The notes: generated by a model not told the origin, from the letters alone. 64,000 bases of DNA from JAPLHP01 sp963720375 (GCA_963720375.1 CAVRFM010000003.1:38934-102933); one strand, 5' to 3'; shown: positions 44,153 to 54,382, numbered from the stretch's first letter. Numbers and translations: made by a program.

Positions 44153-44181
44153 GAAGGTTGGCCGGCCATCGGTCAACCTTC
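44153..44181. terminator. Bidirectional hairpin between convergent genes
   Basis: GAAGGTTG (44153-44160) pairs with CAACCTTC (44174-44181), with an inner CCG/CGG pair. It lies between the hypothetical gene ending at 44076 and the response regulator ending at 44215. It has no long T run. Confidence 0.6.
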
Positions 44182-44214
44182 CCAGTGAGCACAGGGTTAT
44201 GGCCTAGTGGGCAA

Positions 44215-45711
44215 TTATCCTTCGAACTTGAATGTTCCGGTTTGGAAGACCTTCAAGCAGGCATCCACTACATTGGGGTCATAAAGGCGGCCCCTATTCT
44301 GTAAAATCTCCTCCAGGGCTTTATCTGTACCAAGAGCCGGCCGATAAGGCCGGTGGGAGGACATAGCTTCAACAACGTCAGATACAGCCAGGATCCTTGC
44401 CTCCAGAAGGATAGACTCACCTCGAAGGCCTGAACAGTAGCCTGAACCGTCCAGCCTCTCGTGGTGCTGAAGCACTATCTCTGCGGTTGGCGATGGAAAA
44501 TCAATAGTCTTCACTATTTCATAGCCGGTTTGGGAATGAGTTTTGATCATGGCGAATTCGATTTCATTCAACCGTCCGGGCTTGCTGAGAATCTCTGTAG
44601 GGATATTCATCTTGCCAATGTCGTGAAGTAGACCGGCTATGCGGATTCTCTTAGTCTGCTCGCATGAAAGGTTCATTTCCTTGGCTATGGCACAGGCGAG
44701 CTGGGTTACGCGTCGCTGGTGACCGGCGGTATAGCGGTCTCTCGCTTCCACTGCCAAGGACATGGCCTGGATAGTGGACTCCATGATCCTTTCCACCTTT
44801 TTGAGGCTTTGTTCGAGTTCTTCTGCGGCCTGTTTTCGTTGTGCGATCTCAGCCTGCAGTGATTTGTTGGTCTTGGCGAGGTCTGCTGTCTGTTCCTGAA
44901 CCCTCTGCTCCAACATATCATGGGCTGAGCGCAGCGCTGTTTCTGCCTGTCTCTGCTCGGTGATATCCCGGAATCCCAGGACCGCTCCGGTGATACTTCC
45001 CTTGCTATCCAGAATTGGTGCGGCGCTGTCATCAATTGGTATTTCTCTTCCATCCTTTGTAACCAGAATGGCAGGATGATCCAGGCTGACAATAAGACCC
45101 TCACGAATAGTTCCCATTACAGGGCTCTCGATAGGCGTGCGGGTATCTTCCCTGATCAATCGGTATATCTCTGCCAGATCCTTGCCTGCTGCGTCCTTCT
45201 GGGGCCAGCCGGTTATAGCTTCAGCCACCGGATTCATAAAGGTGACCGACCCCTTGGTATCCGTAACAATCACACCATCCGCAATACATTTGAGGGTTGT
45301 GGCATAGCGTTGTTCACTTTCCTTCAGTTTCTTCTCCATCGCGTGCTTGTAGAGAGCCATCTCGATGGCGGCGTGCAGTTCTCTGTCTTCAAACGGTTTA
45401 ATGAGGTAGCCATAAGGCTCCGTCGTTCGGGCGCGCTCCAAGGTCTGGTCATCTGCATAGGCAGTAAGATAAATCAGCGGGACATTTAGACGGGCGCGGA
45501 TATGGCCAGCGGCTTCTATGCCATCCATACTACCTTTCAGCATGATGTCCATCAGAATCAGATCAGGGTGGGTCTCCTCAGCGTTTCTGATGGCCCCCTC
45601 TCCTGTGGATGCTGCAGCGCAAACCTCATGTCCCATGGCCTTCAGTCTGTCCTGGATTTCCATGGCGATAATGCTTTCATCTTCAACAACCATAATTCGT
45701 GCTTTTGCCAT
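44215..45711 (-). CDS. Response regulator with PAS and HD-GYP domains (c-di-GMP phosphodiesterase-like)
   Basis: The 498-residue protein has a receiver domain (IMVVEDESIIAMEI, Asp in DLILMDIMLKG, Lys in GYLIKPFE), then a PAS domain (residues about 135-265), a coiled coil and an HD-GYP domain. The HD-GYP core includes RDRYTAGHQRRV, GLLHDIGKMNIP (near residue 362) and LQHHERLDGSGYCSGLRG. The usual GYP is GYC here. HD-GYP proteins break down cyclic di-GMP. It is expected to be phosphorylated by a sensor kinase; the kinase-like gene downstream on the same strand (45767) lies just upstream in transcription. Confidence 0.93.
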   Translation of the reverse strand: MAKARIMVVEDESIIAMEIQDRLKAMGHEVCAAASTGEGAIRNAEETHPDLILMDIMLKGSMDGIEAAGHIRARLNVPLIYLTAYADDQTLERARTTEPYGYLIKPFEDRELHAAIEMALYKHAMEKKLKESEQRYATTLKCIADGVIVTDTKGSVTFMNPVAEAITGWPQKDAAGKDLAEIYRLIREDTRTPIESPVMGTIREGLIVSLDHPAILVTKDGREIPIDDSAAPILDSKGSITGAVLGFRDITEQRQAETALRSAHDMLEQRVQEQTADLAKTNKSLQAEIAQRKQAAEELEQSLKKVERIMESTIQAMSLAVEARDRYTAGHQRRVTQLACAIAKEMNLSCEQTKRIRIAGLLHDIGKMNIPTEILSKPGRLNEIEFAMIKTHSQTGYEIVKTIDFPSPTAEIVLQHHERLDGSGYCSGLRGESILLEARILAVSDVVEAMSSHRPYRPALGTDKALEEILQNRGRLYDPNVVDACLKVFQTGTFKFEG

Positions 45712-45766
45712 TATTCAACCTCCTCGCCCTACCAGGATTCTGGAGATGTTGGTGTAGTTGTGCATT

Positions 45767-47813
45767 CTACTGTCTCTGTTCCCTGAAGGTGATAGTAAAT
45801 TCCGTCCCGCCTTGCCGGTTGAGTTCGATAGTACCCCCCAGTTGCTCCACGAGGGTGGTTACCAGTTTCAGGCCCAATGATGTTGTATTCCGGAAATCGA
45901 GGTCTTGGGGCAGGCCGACACCGTTGTCGCCGACCACGAGGATGAACTTGGTACCGTTCTCCCGCTGCAGGGTGACAGATATCTGGCCCTGTTTACCTTC
46001 TGGGAAGGCGTATTTCAGGGAATTGGAGATGATCTCATTGATGATGAGACCGCAGGGGATAGCGGTATCTATGCTGAGGACAGCGTTCTCGATATTCAGC
46101 TTCAATGCAATGGTCTGTCGATCCACTCCGTATGAAAGGAACAGAGCGTCTATCAAATCGCGGATATATTCGCCGAAGTTGATGGTGGCGGTGTCTTTTG
46201 ATTGATAGAGCTTCTGGTGGATAAGGGTCATGGATTTGACGCGGTTGCTGCTCTCGTTGAACATTTCTACTACATTCCGGTCGTTCACACGTCTGGACTG
46301 GAGGTAGAGGAGGCTGGAGATAACCTGGAGGTTGTTCTTCACGCGGTGATGGATTTCCCTGAGCAGTAAATCCTTTTTGCGGGCTTCCTCTACCTGTTTG
46401 CGTTCGGTGACATCACGGACCATGACCAGGGCCTCGTCATTGCCGCTTACTGCGATTCTGGCCTCGTAGTCGGCCGAATTGCCGTTGAGTGGCAGGTGGA
46501 ATTCGAATATCTGTGTTTCTCCGGTCTCCAATGCCTGTTTCATGTGAGGTAAGGCGCGCTGGACGACTTCTGTGGACAGGGCCTGATACTGGGGCGAAGC
46601 CTTGTTAACCTTGGATGTCTCCGGTTTACCTTGGGTTAAATCATTTTCGTTAGCCAGTCTGGCATCCATGAGAGTGCCATCCTTGTTCAGTCGGAACATG
46701 ATGTCTGGGATGGCGTTGACGAGGGCGCGGTTCTTAGCCTCGCTTTCCGTCAACTCGTGCTGTGACTGCTCCAGTGATGCCAGCATCCCGTTTATAGCTG
46801 CACCGAGGCTCGATAATTCATCGTTCCCTTTGGCTGATACACGCTCGGACAGGTTGCCGGTTCTGCGCACCTTGTCCACACCGGCACTAAGCCCAAACAC
46901 CCGGGAGAGCAAGACCCTGTTCATCAAGATGATGGTTATTATGCCAAATGCCAGGGATGCTGCTGTGAGAAAGACTATGAGCCAGATGACCGTTTGCTGT
47001 CCTTGTTTGTAGATATCGCGGGGCATATCTGCTCTCAATATCATAGCGGGCTTGCCGTAAATATCGTTCAGCAAGCCGTATCCGGCCACGGTGCTGCTGT
47101 TTAACGGTCGGGTGATAACGGGTGTTTGATCCGACAGCAGGGACTGTGCGGTCAAGAAGTCGGCTGGCATCTGGGGATCATCCAGGCGATACAAGCTGAG
47201 AGACAAATGGGTCTGGCCTGCCAGCCTCTGCACCTCGGTATCATCAAGGAAGCGCACGAAGATCACCCTGCCTTCGATGGGGCCGAAACTGCTATTGACT
47301 ACGATAGGGTATGATTGAACAAGAAGGGTGTCCTGGGGAAGAGCAAGTATCCCTGTTACGGTGCTACTATCTGTTTGTGGAGGCCGTTGAAAGCGGGCTG
47401 TCGCCCATGAGCTCTTCCGTCAGGCCGGTGGGGAAGGGTATTGGCTGGCCTGTCTGCAGATCGTATCCCATGCCAGCAGGGGGGAGGTTAGGTGCCATGA
47501 CAAAGAGAATGTAATTGAGCTCCATTGTAGCAAAGGCTGGTTCGCTGACATTTATCTTCATGTACATTCCATTCGCATCTTGGACTACTGAAAAGCACTG
47601 GCTCTCCACCATGAGGTTACTGAAGGTGATGCTTATGGTAGAGAAGTCTCTATAGAGAGCGCTCACGACCCGTTGGGTGTTTTGGCTGGTGTTGTCTTTC
47701 TCCAGTTGGTCGAAACGCCGCATCATGATGGTTTGCGAGATGATGAACATGATAGCAATCGAGGCAGCGAAGACGACGCAGGTCATTATTATCGCTTTCT
47801 TACGCAGTGTCAT
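45767..47813 (-). CDS. Sensor histidine kinase with CHASE4, HAMP and PAS domains, frameshifted near 47375
   Basis: The N-terminal frame (47813-47367) holds a membrane helix (IIMTCVVFAASIAIMFIISQ) and the first part of a CHASE4-type sensor domain. It stops at a TAG. The second frame carries the rest of that domain (VTGILALPQDTLLVQSYP, VIFVRFLDDTEVQRL), a second membrane helix (VIWLIVFLTAASLAFGIITI), a HAMP-like segment, PAS and a HisKA_2-type kinase core (REIHHRVKNNLQVISSLLYL) with an HATPase. Removing one A from the AAA near 47374 joins them into about 680 residues. It lies 55 bp before the HD-GYP regulator and is probably its partner. Confidence 0.87.
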
Positions 47814-48240
47814 CGAGCTGCCTCCTGATGGCGTATTATGGAAGCCAATAAACAGTCCATTTTCTACCTACCACTTTGTTCTCACTCTATAAAGCATAAG
47901 GCTTCCACTGGCATATTTCGGAAAGCCAAAACCAACGGCCTGGAAGCGGGTTCTCTTTCCTCTTAGGATCGAGGGCCGTTTTCACTCCATAGTGCTAGTC
48001 TGCGATAATGAGGTTACACCCGTGTCTCATGTGATGTTGTTCGTCTCACAAATCCATCTCAATAGATACTATCCATGTCTCTTATTTCCTACACTCTTCT
48101 GTCGTGTCGGTCAGTGGCCAATCTGAAGTATTGCCTGCCAGAGGAAACGTTCTGCTTCTCGAAATCCTTGAACTATATGTGTCCTCTCGACTATTATAGG
48201 AAAGCCCGACTCTCTAGAGTCCTGGATTTGGGCGCAAATA

Positions 48241-48849
48241 ATGACCTCGATTGTACTGGCCGGCGGCAAAGGGGTACGCTTGGGGAGGGACAAACTCTCG
48301 GAGGCTGTGGGCGGGCATCCCCTGCTCCAGAGGGTTATTGATGTTCTGGCACTGGTCAGTGACCAGATTCTGGTAGTCATTGCCCAGAGACAGCATGCCC
48401 CTGCTCTATTGGCAACTGCAAAAGAGGCGAGGGTCATAGCTGATTTCTACCCTGGCAAGGGTGCCCTGGGCAGTATCTACACTGGCCTGGCAGCCTCCGG
48501 CTCTTCCCACAGCCTGGTAGTGGCGGGTGATATGCCGTTTCTCAGTTCTTCCCTGCTGCACTATCTGATGGAGATTTCACCGAATTTTGACGTTGTCATG
48601 CCCAGAGTTAAAGGCGAAATAGAGCCTCTCCATGCCATCTATTCCAGGAACTGCCTGGAGCCCATCAGGCAGCGGATTGAACAGGGGGATCTCAGGATCA
48701 GGGGGTTCTTTCAGCAGGTGAAGGTAAGGTATGTGGAAGAGGAGGAGATCGACAGGTTCGATCCCAGGCATCTCAGCTTTTTCAATATCAACACCCCGGC
48801 GGATTTGAGAAAGGCAAAGGTGATGTTGGAGGAATTTGACAACCCGTGA
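48241..48849 (+). CDS. mobA: Molybdenum cofactor guanylyltransferase
   Basis: The 202-residue protein has the nucleotidyltransferase opening IVLAGGKGVRLGRDK, GALGSIYTGLAASGS, the metal motif VVAGDMPFLS and FFNINTPADL at the end, all typical of MobA. It would convert molybdopterin to the guanine dinucleotide form using GTP, as needed for some molybdenum or tungsten enzymes. A short MobA can also serve other cofactor nucleotidylations. The ribosome site is weak. The 427-bp gap upstream (47814-48240) shows no gene and no recognisable riboswitch. Confidence 0.88.
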   Translation: MTSIVLAGGKGVRLGRDKLSEAVGGHPLLQRVIDVLALVSDQILVVIAQRQHAPALLATAKEARVIADFYPGKGALGSIYTGLAASGSSHSLVVAGDMPFLSSSLLHYLMEISPNFDVVMPRVKGEIEPLHAIYSRNCLEPIRQRIEQGDLRIRGFFQQVKVRYVEEEEIDRFDPRHLSFFNINTPADLRKAKVMLEEFDNP

Positions 48850-48950
48850 GAGGCCATATGTCTATCGAGCGTCTCTGTGCCCCGCTTCTCTTCAGGCTGT
48901 TGTCATTCCTGCGAAAGCGGGAATCTGTGGTTTCTCTGTTCTGCCTGGTT

Positions 48951-50045
48951 TTACACTTTAGTGGCTACAGTGTCTGCGGTTTTCTGGTCAAATCCAACCA
49001 GCAACTCGTTTAGCTTTGCCGAACTACTGCTTTTCATCGCGGCATCTTCACGGGAAACAATTCCGCTTTTCACCAGATTGGCCATGGCCATGTCCAGTGT
49101 CTGCATACCCTCTCTGCTGCCCATCTCTATGTTAGGGGGTATTTCGAAATTCTTGTGGTCGCGGATGAGTCGCTTGATCACATTGTTAGCCAGCATGATC
49201 TCGACGGCAGCTATCCGCCCTCCCCCGATACGGGGCAGGAGGGTCTGTGAGAGTACTCCCTCTATCACTTGTGATAGCTGCAGCCTGACCTGTTGCTGCT
49301 GTCCGTACGGGTACATATCAATTATGCGGTCAATGGATTGCGCTGCGTCGATGGTGTGTAGTGTGCCCAGCACCAGATGACCCGTCTCGGCAGCTGTCAT
49401 TGCTGTGCTTATCGTGTCCAGGTCACGCATCTCTCCGATGACAATGACATCCGGGTCATGGCGGAGGGCGTGCATTAGGGCGGTATGGAAAGACGTGGTG
49501 TCATCCCCCAGGTCTCGCTGTCGAATGATACACTTGTTATTGCGGAACAGGTATTCAATGGGGTCTTCAATGGTGATAACACTCCGTCTTGTAGTCTGAT
49601 TGAGGTGGTTAATCATTGCCGCCATGGTGCTTGACTTGCCACTGTTGGCAGGGCCGGTTACCAGGATGAACCCTCTTGGCTTGAGAATAAGCTCCTTGCA
49701 GATTTGGGGCAGGCCCAGTTCATCAATAGATGGTATATCAACTGACACACGACGGAAGGCAAGGCTGATTGTGCCCCTCTGTTTCAACACGTTAACCCGG
49801 AATCGAGCTACCCCGGAGATACTATAGGCAAAATCCAGTTCCAGTTCTTTCTTAAAGGCGGTTCTTTGCTTTGAAATAGTAACTTGTTTGAAGAATGTAT
49901 CGATATCTTCTTCTGTAAAAGGCGGTATATCCTCTTGCGGTATGAGGGCGCCGTCAATACGGAACACCGGTGGGGTTGATACCATGAGGTGTAAATCCGA
50001 AGCACCTTTATCTACCGTCTGTTGAAGAAGTTCATCTATTTCCAT
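48951..50045 (-). CDS. pilT: PilT-type twitching motility ATPase
   Basis: A 364-residue secretion ATPase. The Walker A is TGPANSGKSSTMA (usual GPTGSGKS; Ala and Asn replace Thr and Gly), with an Asp box ITIEDPIEYLF, Walker B DVIVIGEMRDLDT and His box GHLVLGTLHTIDAAQS. The N-terminal PAS-like domain has GASDLHLMVSTPP. PilT retracts type IV pili, and PilU-like paralogues tune retraction. No pilin or assembly gene is adjacent. The start ATG is at 50045. Confidence 0.93.
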   Translation of the reverse strand: MEIDELLQQTVDKGASDLHLMVSTPPVFRIDGALIPQEDIPPFTEEDIDTFFKQVTISKQRTAFKKELELDFAYSISGVARFRVNVLKQRGTISLAFRRVSVDIPSIDELGLPQICKELILKPRGFILVTGPANSGKSSTMAAMINHLNQTTRRSVITIEDPIEYLFRNNKCIIRQRDLGDDTTSFHTALMHALRHDPDVIVIGEMRDLDTISTAMTAAETGHLVLGTLHTIDAAQSIDRIIDMYPYGQQQQVRLQLSQVIEGVLSQTLLPRIGGGRIAAVEIMLANNVIKRLIRDHKNFEIPPNIEMGSREGMQTLDMAMANLVKSGIVSREDAAMKSSSSAKLNELLVGFDQKTADTVATKV

Positions 50046-50439
50046 TTCCAGTACCTCACGATTTCAGTAGTAACCCGTGACATTGTCCTGCCAAATGGCG
50101 CTTCAGCCCTGAGCACAGTGTCATCAGGCGACGGGAGTTCATCAATCCGAATGCCCAAAACTCTTTCTGCATGGTCTGTCCCTTCTTTGGGCATCATTAG
50201 CTGTGCAGGAGGAAATGCCTTTATGCTGGTAATATTTTGACCGAAACTGCATGTTTTGGTAAGTCCCAAATGGACATTATTGGTGAGCTGGATGGCTCAA
50301 ATAAATTAAATCGTAATGTAATTATATCTTAGAGGAAATAATTTAGCCTGTCAACGGGATGATTTGTAGAGTGTTTCTACAGACTCACGGTGCCGTAGAA
50401 ACGCTGACATGGCTGAAGGCAGTGACGGCTGCTCCGGGA

Positions 50440-50649
50440 TCAAGGGTATAGCTGACGCCCCTCGTCATCCTCGATGATAATAGCATTCTCGGGGCAGCTT
50501 TCGGCAGCCTCTAACAGCTTGGCATCATCTACGGAGGAGGGGTTGAGGACCACAGCCTTGTTTTCCTTATCAAGTTTGAACACCGTCGGTGCGATGGCCA
50601 CGCAATTGCTCACGCCAAGGCATAAATCTCTATCTATCCTTATTTTCAT
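50440..50649 (-). CDS. Short ferredoxin (probable 3Fe-4S)
   Basis: The 69-residue protein starts KIRIDRDLCLGVSNCVAIAP and ends with SCPENAIIIED. The cluster motif has Cys10, Cys16 and Cys52, but the residue at position 13 is Val instead of Cys, as in 3Fe-4S ferredoxins. VFKLDKENKAVVL is the usual loop between. It could pass electrons to a P450, a dehydrogenase or another enzyme. No partner gene is adjacent; the DUF169 gene is divergent. Confidence 0.88.
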   Translation of the reverse strand: MKIRIDRDLCLGVSNCVAIAPTVFKLDKENKAVVLNPSSVDDAKLLEAAESCPENAIIIEDDEGRQLYP

Positions 50650-50801
50650 CTTGCCCTCATCCCTATTCTACCTCATTGAGGGGTGGTTCAGGGAAAACCA
50701 GGGCTCTGAGTGTTCTGATACGCGGTTATCAGGGGCATTTACAGGTGGGCTGAGGACTGCTAGAATCTCGACACTGCTGTAATAAGGACAGGAGGTCATC
50801 A

Positions 50802-51482
50802 ATGACGGACTGGAGGGAATATGCGCCCCGATTGAAGGAGGTGCTGGCTCTGGAGGGTAATCCCATTGCAGTTACCTACTCCATGACTCCGGTCGCAGGG
50901 GCCAACAACCACCGTCTGGCGGTGTGTCAGGCTCTTCTCGAGGCGCGCGCCGGTGCTATCATTAACCTTAGCAAGGACAGCTGCAACTGCCCTGGAGGAA
51001 TTTGTCACCTGGGTCTTGGCCCTCCCCCTTCCGGAGATGAAGATAAACTGATGAAAAAGTTCCTCGTGGAGGGTGAGAAGATTTTCTGCTCGATTGCCAC
51101 AGTGCACCGGACAATGACCCTGACATCGGCCCCTCCCCTGGGCCTTGCGGAATATGTGGTCCTTTCCCCTTTGGAGAGATCGGAGCTCATGCCCGACCTG
51201 GTGGTCTTTTTGTGCAACCCTGAGCAGGCATGCCGCCTGGTTACACTGGCCACCTATCCTGATGGCAAACCACCACGGCCGGAGATGGCGGGCTCCACCT
51301 GCCATATGGTCATCGCCTATCCCTGGGTATCAGGTGAAATCAATGTCAGTCTAATGGACTATACCTCGCGGAAGTACCGGGACTGCAGAGCAGAGGAGCT
51401 TTTTGTCACCATACCATATCACATGATGCCGGGCCTTATGTGGAGCATCGATCGCTGCAGTGCCGGTACTGCCGAGGTATAA
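50802..51482 (+). CDS. DUF169 family protein
   Basis: The 226-residue protein has the DUF169 pattern: PIAVTYS near the start, VCQALLEARAG, SCNCPGGICHLGL, EYVVLSPLERSELMPDLVVF, and CHMVIAYPWVSGEINVSLMD. It contains six or more cysteines (two in CNCPGGIC). The family is of unknown function. GGAGGTCATCA precedes the ATG. It is followed by the alpha-glucan phosphorylase gene 30 bp later, so the two may be cotranscribed. Confidence 0.87.
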   Translation: MTDWREYAPRLKEVLALEGNPIAVTYSMTPVAGANNHRLAVCQALLEARAGAIINLSKDSCNCPGGICHLGLGPPPSGDEDKLMKKFLVEGEKIFCSIATVHRTMTLTSAPPLGLAEYVVLSPLERSELMPDLVVFLCNPEQACRLVTLATYPDGKPPRPEMAGSTCHMVIAYPWVSGEINVSLMDYTSRKYRDCRAEELFVTIPYHMMPGLMWSIDRCSAGTAEV

Positions 51483-51514
51483 TCGCTCTTGAATCAAGAA
51501 GACAGGAAGAGCTT

Positions 51515-53276
51515 ATGAAAGGAACAGTAACCTTCTCCGGGAGCCAACCTGTAGTAGCCTATTTCTGTATGGAGGTTGGTCTCGACCCTGCCATGCCTAC
51601 CTATGCCGGCGGCCTGGGGATGCTGGCTGGAGACACTCTATGCGCTGCTGCCGACCTGGGTATACCTGTGGTTGGCGTGACTCTCCTGCACCGCAAAGGC
51701 TATTTCCAGCAGCACCTGGATGCCCAGGGTAATCAGACCGAGACTCCTGCCCTCTGGTTGCCGGAGAAGATGCTGGAGGCTTTGCCCCAGCGCGTATCGG
51801 TGACAGTTGAGGGGAGGCAGGTGCAGGTGAGGGCCTGGCGCTATGTCCTTGGCAGGCGTGTCGGAACAAGCGGTCCCGGTATATTTCCTGGACACGGCTT
51901 TGCCGGAGAATGGCTCCTGGGATCAGACGCTGACGGACTACCTCTACGGGGGAGATGATCATTACCGCCTGTGCCAGGAGGTGGTGTTGGGCCTGGGTGG
52001 GTTTGCCATGCTTTCCGCCCTGGGTTATCAGAGGGTGCAGGCCTACCATATGAATGAGGGACACTCGGCTTTGCTTGCCCTGGCATTGTTGAGGGAAGAA
52101 CTGGGGGCGCGTGGTTTCAGTGGTATGACCTCAGAGGACAAAGAGACGGTTCGCCGGCGGTGTGTCTTCACTACCCACACACCGGTGCCTGCCGGGCAAG
52201 ACCGGTTTCCAATGGAGATGGTGAAGAAGGTGCTCGGCGATGAACTGACCTCTGCCCTGGAAACATGCCGGTGTTTTCTTGATGGCTCCCTGAACATGAC
52301 CTATCTGGCCTTTTCCTTTTCGCACTATGTCAATGGTGTCTCCATGCGCCATGAGGAAATCGCCCATAGTATGTTCCCCGGCTATCCGATTAACTCCATT
52401 ACTAACGGAGTGCGTGCGATCACCTGGACAGCACCATCTTTCAAAGAGGTGTACGACCGCCATATTCCGGAGTGGCGGGGGGACAATCTGTACCTGCGCT
52501 ATGCAATAAGCATTACGCTCGAAGAGATCAGGCAGGCGCATTACCACGCCAAGGGGGAATTGCTGGCAGAGGTGGAACGGCGGACCGGCCGCCGGCTGGA
52601 CCCGGCGGTGATGACCATCGGTTTTGCACGGCGCGCTACGGCTTACAAGCGGGGAGACCTTTTGTTCTCTGATCCGGACCGCCTGAAGAGGATAGCGCGC
52701 CAGGTTGGGCCCCTGCAGGTGATCTACGCCGGCAAGGCCCATCCCCGGGATGAAGGCGGCAAGGCCTTGATACGCCACATCTTTGAAGCTGCTGCTGCTT
52801 TGAGGGATACGATAGAGGTTGTCTATCTGGAGGAGTATGACATGACGCTGGCAAAATATCTCTGTGCCGGTGTGGACCTGTGGCTCAATACGCCGCAGAA
52901 ACCGTACGAGGCCTCCGGCACCAGCGGTATGAAGGCGGCGCTCAATGGAGTACCCAGCCTGAGCATTCTGGATGGCTGGTGGATCGAGGGTAATGTGGAA
53001 GGGGTAACCGGCTGGTCCATAGGCGATGACTGGGAGCCCGAGAGCAATCCTTCGAGAGATATCGCTTCTCTGTATGAGAAGTTGGAATACATCATTCTCC
53101 CCATGTTCTATAAGAAGCCGATGGAGTATCTGCGGGTCATGCGCTGGGCCATTGCCTTGAATGGTTCGTATTACAATTCACAACGGATGCTGCTCCAGTA
53201 TCTGAACAACGCCTATGCCCCCGTAAAAAAGACTACCTGGGCCCCTGCCTACCCCCATGAATATGATCATGGGTGA
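51515..53276 (+). CDS. glgP: Alpha-glucan phosphorylase (GlgP family), frameshifted near 51848
   Basis: The N-terminal frame (ATG 51515) has VAYFCMEVGLDPAMPTYAGG and continues to about codon 110. The second frame starts near 51843 (LAGVSEQAVPVYFLDT) and runs to 53276. Removing one C of the CC in GTCCTTGG joins them into about 586 residues, the length of short bacterial phosphorylases. Landmarks include HMNEGHSALL, FTTHTPVPAGQDRF, NSITNGV, ARRATAYKRGDL, QVIYAGKAHPRDEGGK and ASGTSGMKAALNGVP, the last with the PLP and phosphate contact region. It releases glucose 1-phosphate from glycogen or maltodextrin. Confidence 0.88.
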
Positions 53277-53533
53277 CTCACAGGCTGAACTACAGCGGCC
53301 CATCCTCATTTCATTGGCGCATCGGTCCTGGTTGGTCTGTAAAGGACGGCTGTATTGCTTGTGTAGCCTGTCGCCTGTGTGCGGGTTTGACGTTTGAGAA
53401 GGCGATGGCGTAAGATGGATTTGAGACAAAAGTTGCATACAGGAGTGAAGAACCGGCCTAGAGTAAACTAAGGTTTTGGAGGAAGAGGTGGGGTTGGGAT
53501 TTGGACCAATAATTGAGTACGTGGAGGTAGAAC

Positions 53534-53752
53534 ATGAAGGAAAAGGTTGAGGCGGTACTGGCTAAGATAAGACCCAATTTGCAGGCGGATGGCGGGGATG
53601 TGGAGCTGGTGGATGTAAAGTCCGGTGTTGTAAAGTTAAGACTCAAGGGGGCCTGCGGAGGCTGTCCCATGGCTGCCATAACTCTCAAGGAGGGAATTGA
53701 GAGGGCGCTTAAAGAAGAGGTGCCGGGGATCAAGCAGGTAGTGGCTGTCTAA
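53534..53752 (+). CDS. NifU C-terminal domain Fe-S scaffold protein
   Basis: The 72-residue protein has LQADGGDVELVDVKSG and the cluster motif GACGGCPMA (Cys41, Cys44), the hallmark of the NifU C-terminal/Nfu domain. Nfu proteins carry [4Fe-4S] clusters to target proteins. AGGTAG lies before the ATG. A second gene of the same family follows 70 bp downstream. Confidence 0.93.
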   Translation: MKEKVEAVLAKIRPNLQADGGDVELVDVKSGVVKLRLKGACGGCPMAAITLKEGIERALKEEVPGIKQVVAV

Positions 53753-53821
53753 GTCGTTAGTTTTGCAGGGCCGGTCATAAAAGCAAATGCGGATATATTG
53801 CTAGTTCGTGGAGAGGATTGG

Positions 53822-54046
53822 TTGAAGACAGAAGACAGAGTAGAGAAGATCATAGATAAAGTGAGGCCTGCCCTGGGTGTTAACATTGTGGAGTTGGTGG
53901 ATGTCAGTGAGGGAGTGGTAAGGGTGAGGGTGATTCCATCAGCCTGCTCTGCCGGTATACCTCAGGAAACGGTCCTGACATTGCTGGAAGAACAGATCAA
54001 GGATGAGATGCCTGAGATCAGAGAAGTAGTTGCCGTAGAAGCCTGA
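53822..54046 (+). CDS. NifU-like protein lacking the second cluster cysteine
   Basis: The 74-residue protein parallels the gene at 53534 (VRPALGVNIVELVDVSEGVV, ACSAGIPQETVLTLLE). The CxxC motif of its neighbour is here CSAG (Cys42, Gly45), and the ADGGD loop is missing. It may not hold a cluster alone. I chose the TTG at 53822 after GGAGAGG. Such Cys-deficient paralogues could be regulatory or heterodimer partners (inference). Confidence 0.82.
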   Translation: MKTEDRVEKIIDKVRPALGVNIVELVDVSEGVVRVRVIPSACSAGIPQETVLTLLEEQIKDEMPEIREVVAVEA

Positions 54047-54079
54047 TGACATGTAAAAAGGGATTTCTTTGGTGAGAGA

Positions 54080-54313
54080 ATGCCTGTCTATGAGTATTGT
54101 TGTCCAGACTGTAATATAAGGTTCGAATTGCTCCGGCCGTTGTCCCGGTCCAGCGAGGGGGCCCCGTGTCCCGGCTGCAGCAAGACAGTGGGGCGGGCAG
54201 TCTCTTTATTCGCTTCGTATTCCAAAGGCGAAAACGGTATGTCCGCTCCTATCGCCGGAGGCTCTTCCTGCGGCGGGTGCTCTTCTTCCAGTTGCAGCAG
54301 CTGCGGCGGGTAA
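54080..54313 (+). CDS. FmdB-family zinc-ribbon protein with Ser/Gly/Cys tail
   Basis: The 77-residue protein starts MPVYEYCCPDCNIRFELLR with a second pair in CPGCSKTVGR. The tail is GGSSCGGCSSSSCSSCGG, which adds four cysteines. The zinc ribbon is intact. It follows the NifU pair and precedes the hydrogenase protease gene. It is the third FmdB protein in the window. Confidence 0.88.
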   Translation: MPVYEYCCPDCNIRFELLRPLSRSSEGAPCPGCSKTVGRAVSLFASYSKGENGMSAPIAGGSSCGGCSSSSCSSCGG

Positions 54314-54362
54314 TGTGGGTGAAACGGACCCTGTCGGGGTCATGTCTTAGCAACTTGAGCAG

Positions 54363-54382
54363 GGGCGGTTTATGAACCGCCC
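54363..54382. repeat. GGGCGGTT hairpin repeat
   Basis: GGGCGGTT-TATG-AACCGCCC is a perfect 8-bp stem 50 bp after the fmdB stop and 90 bp before the protease gene. It matches the family at 6880 and 9537. Confidence 0.7.

Noticed and set aside
50036..50269. Minus-strand ORF of 77 codons overlapping the pilT start
   Set aside because: No ribosome site before any start, and it overlaps pilT by ten bases. Composition is only weakly coding-like.
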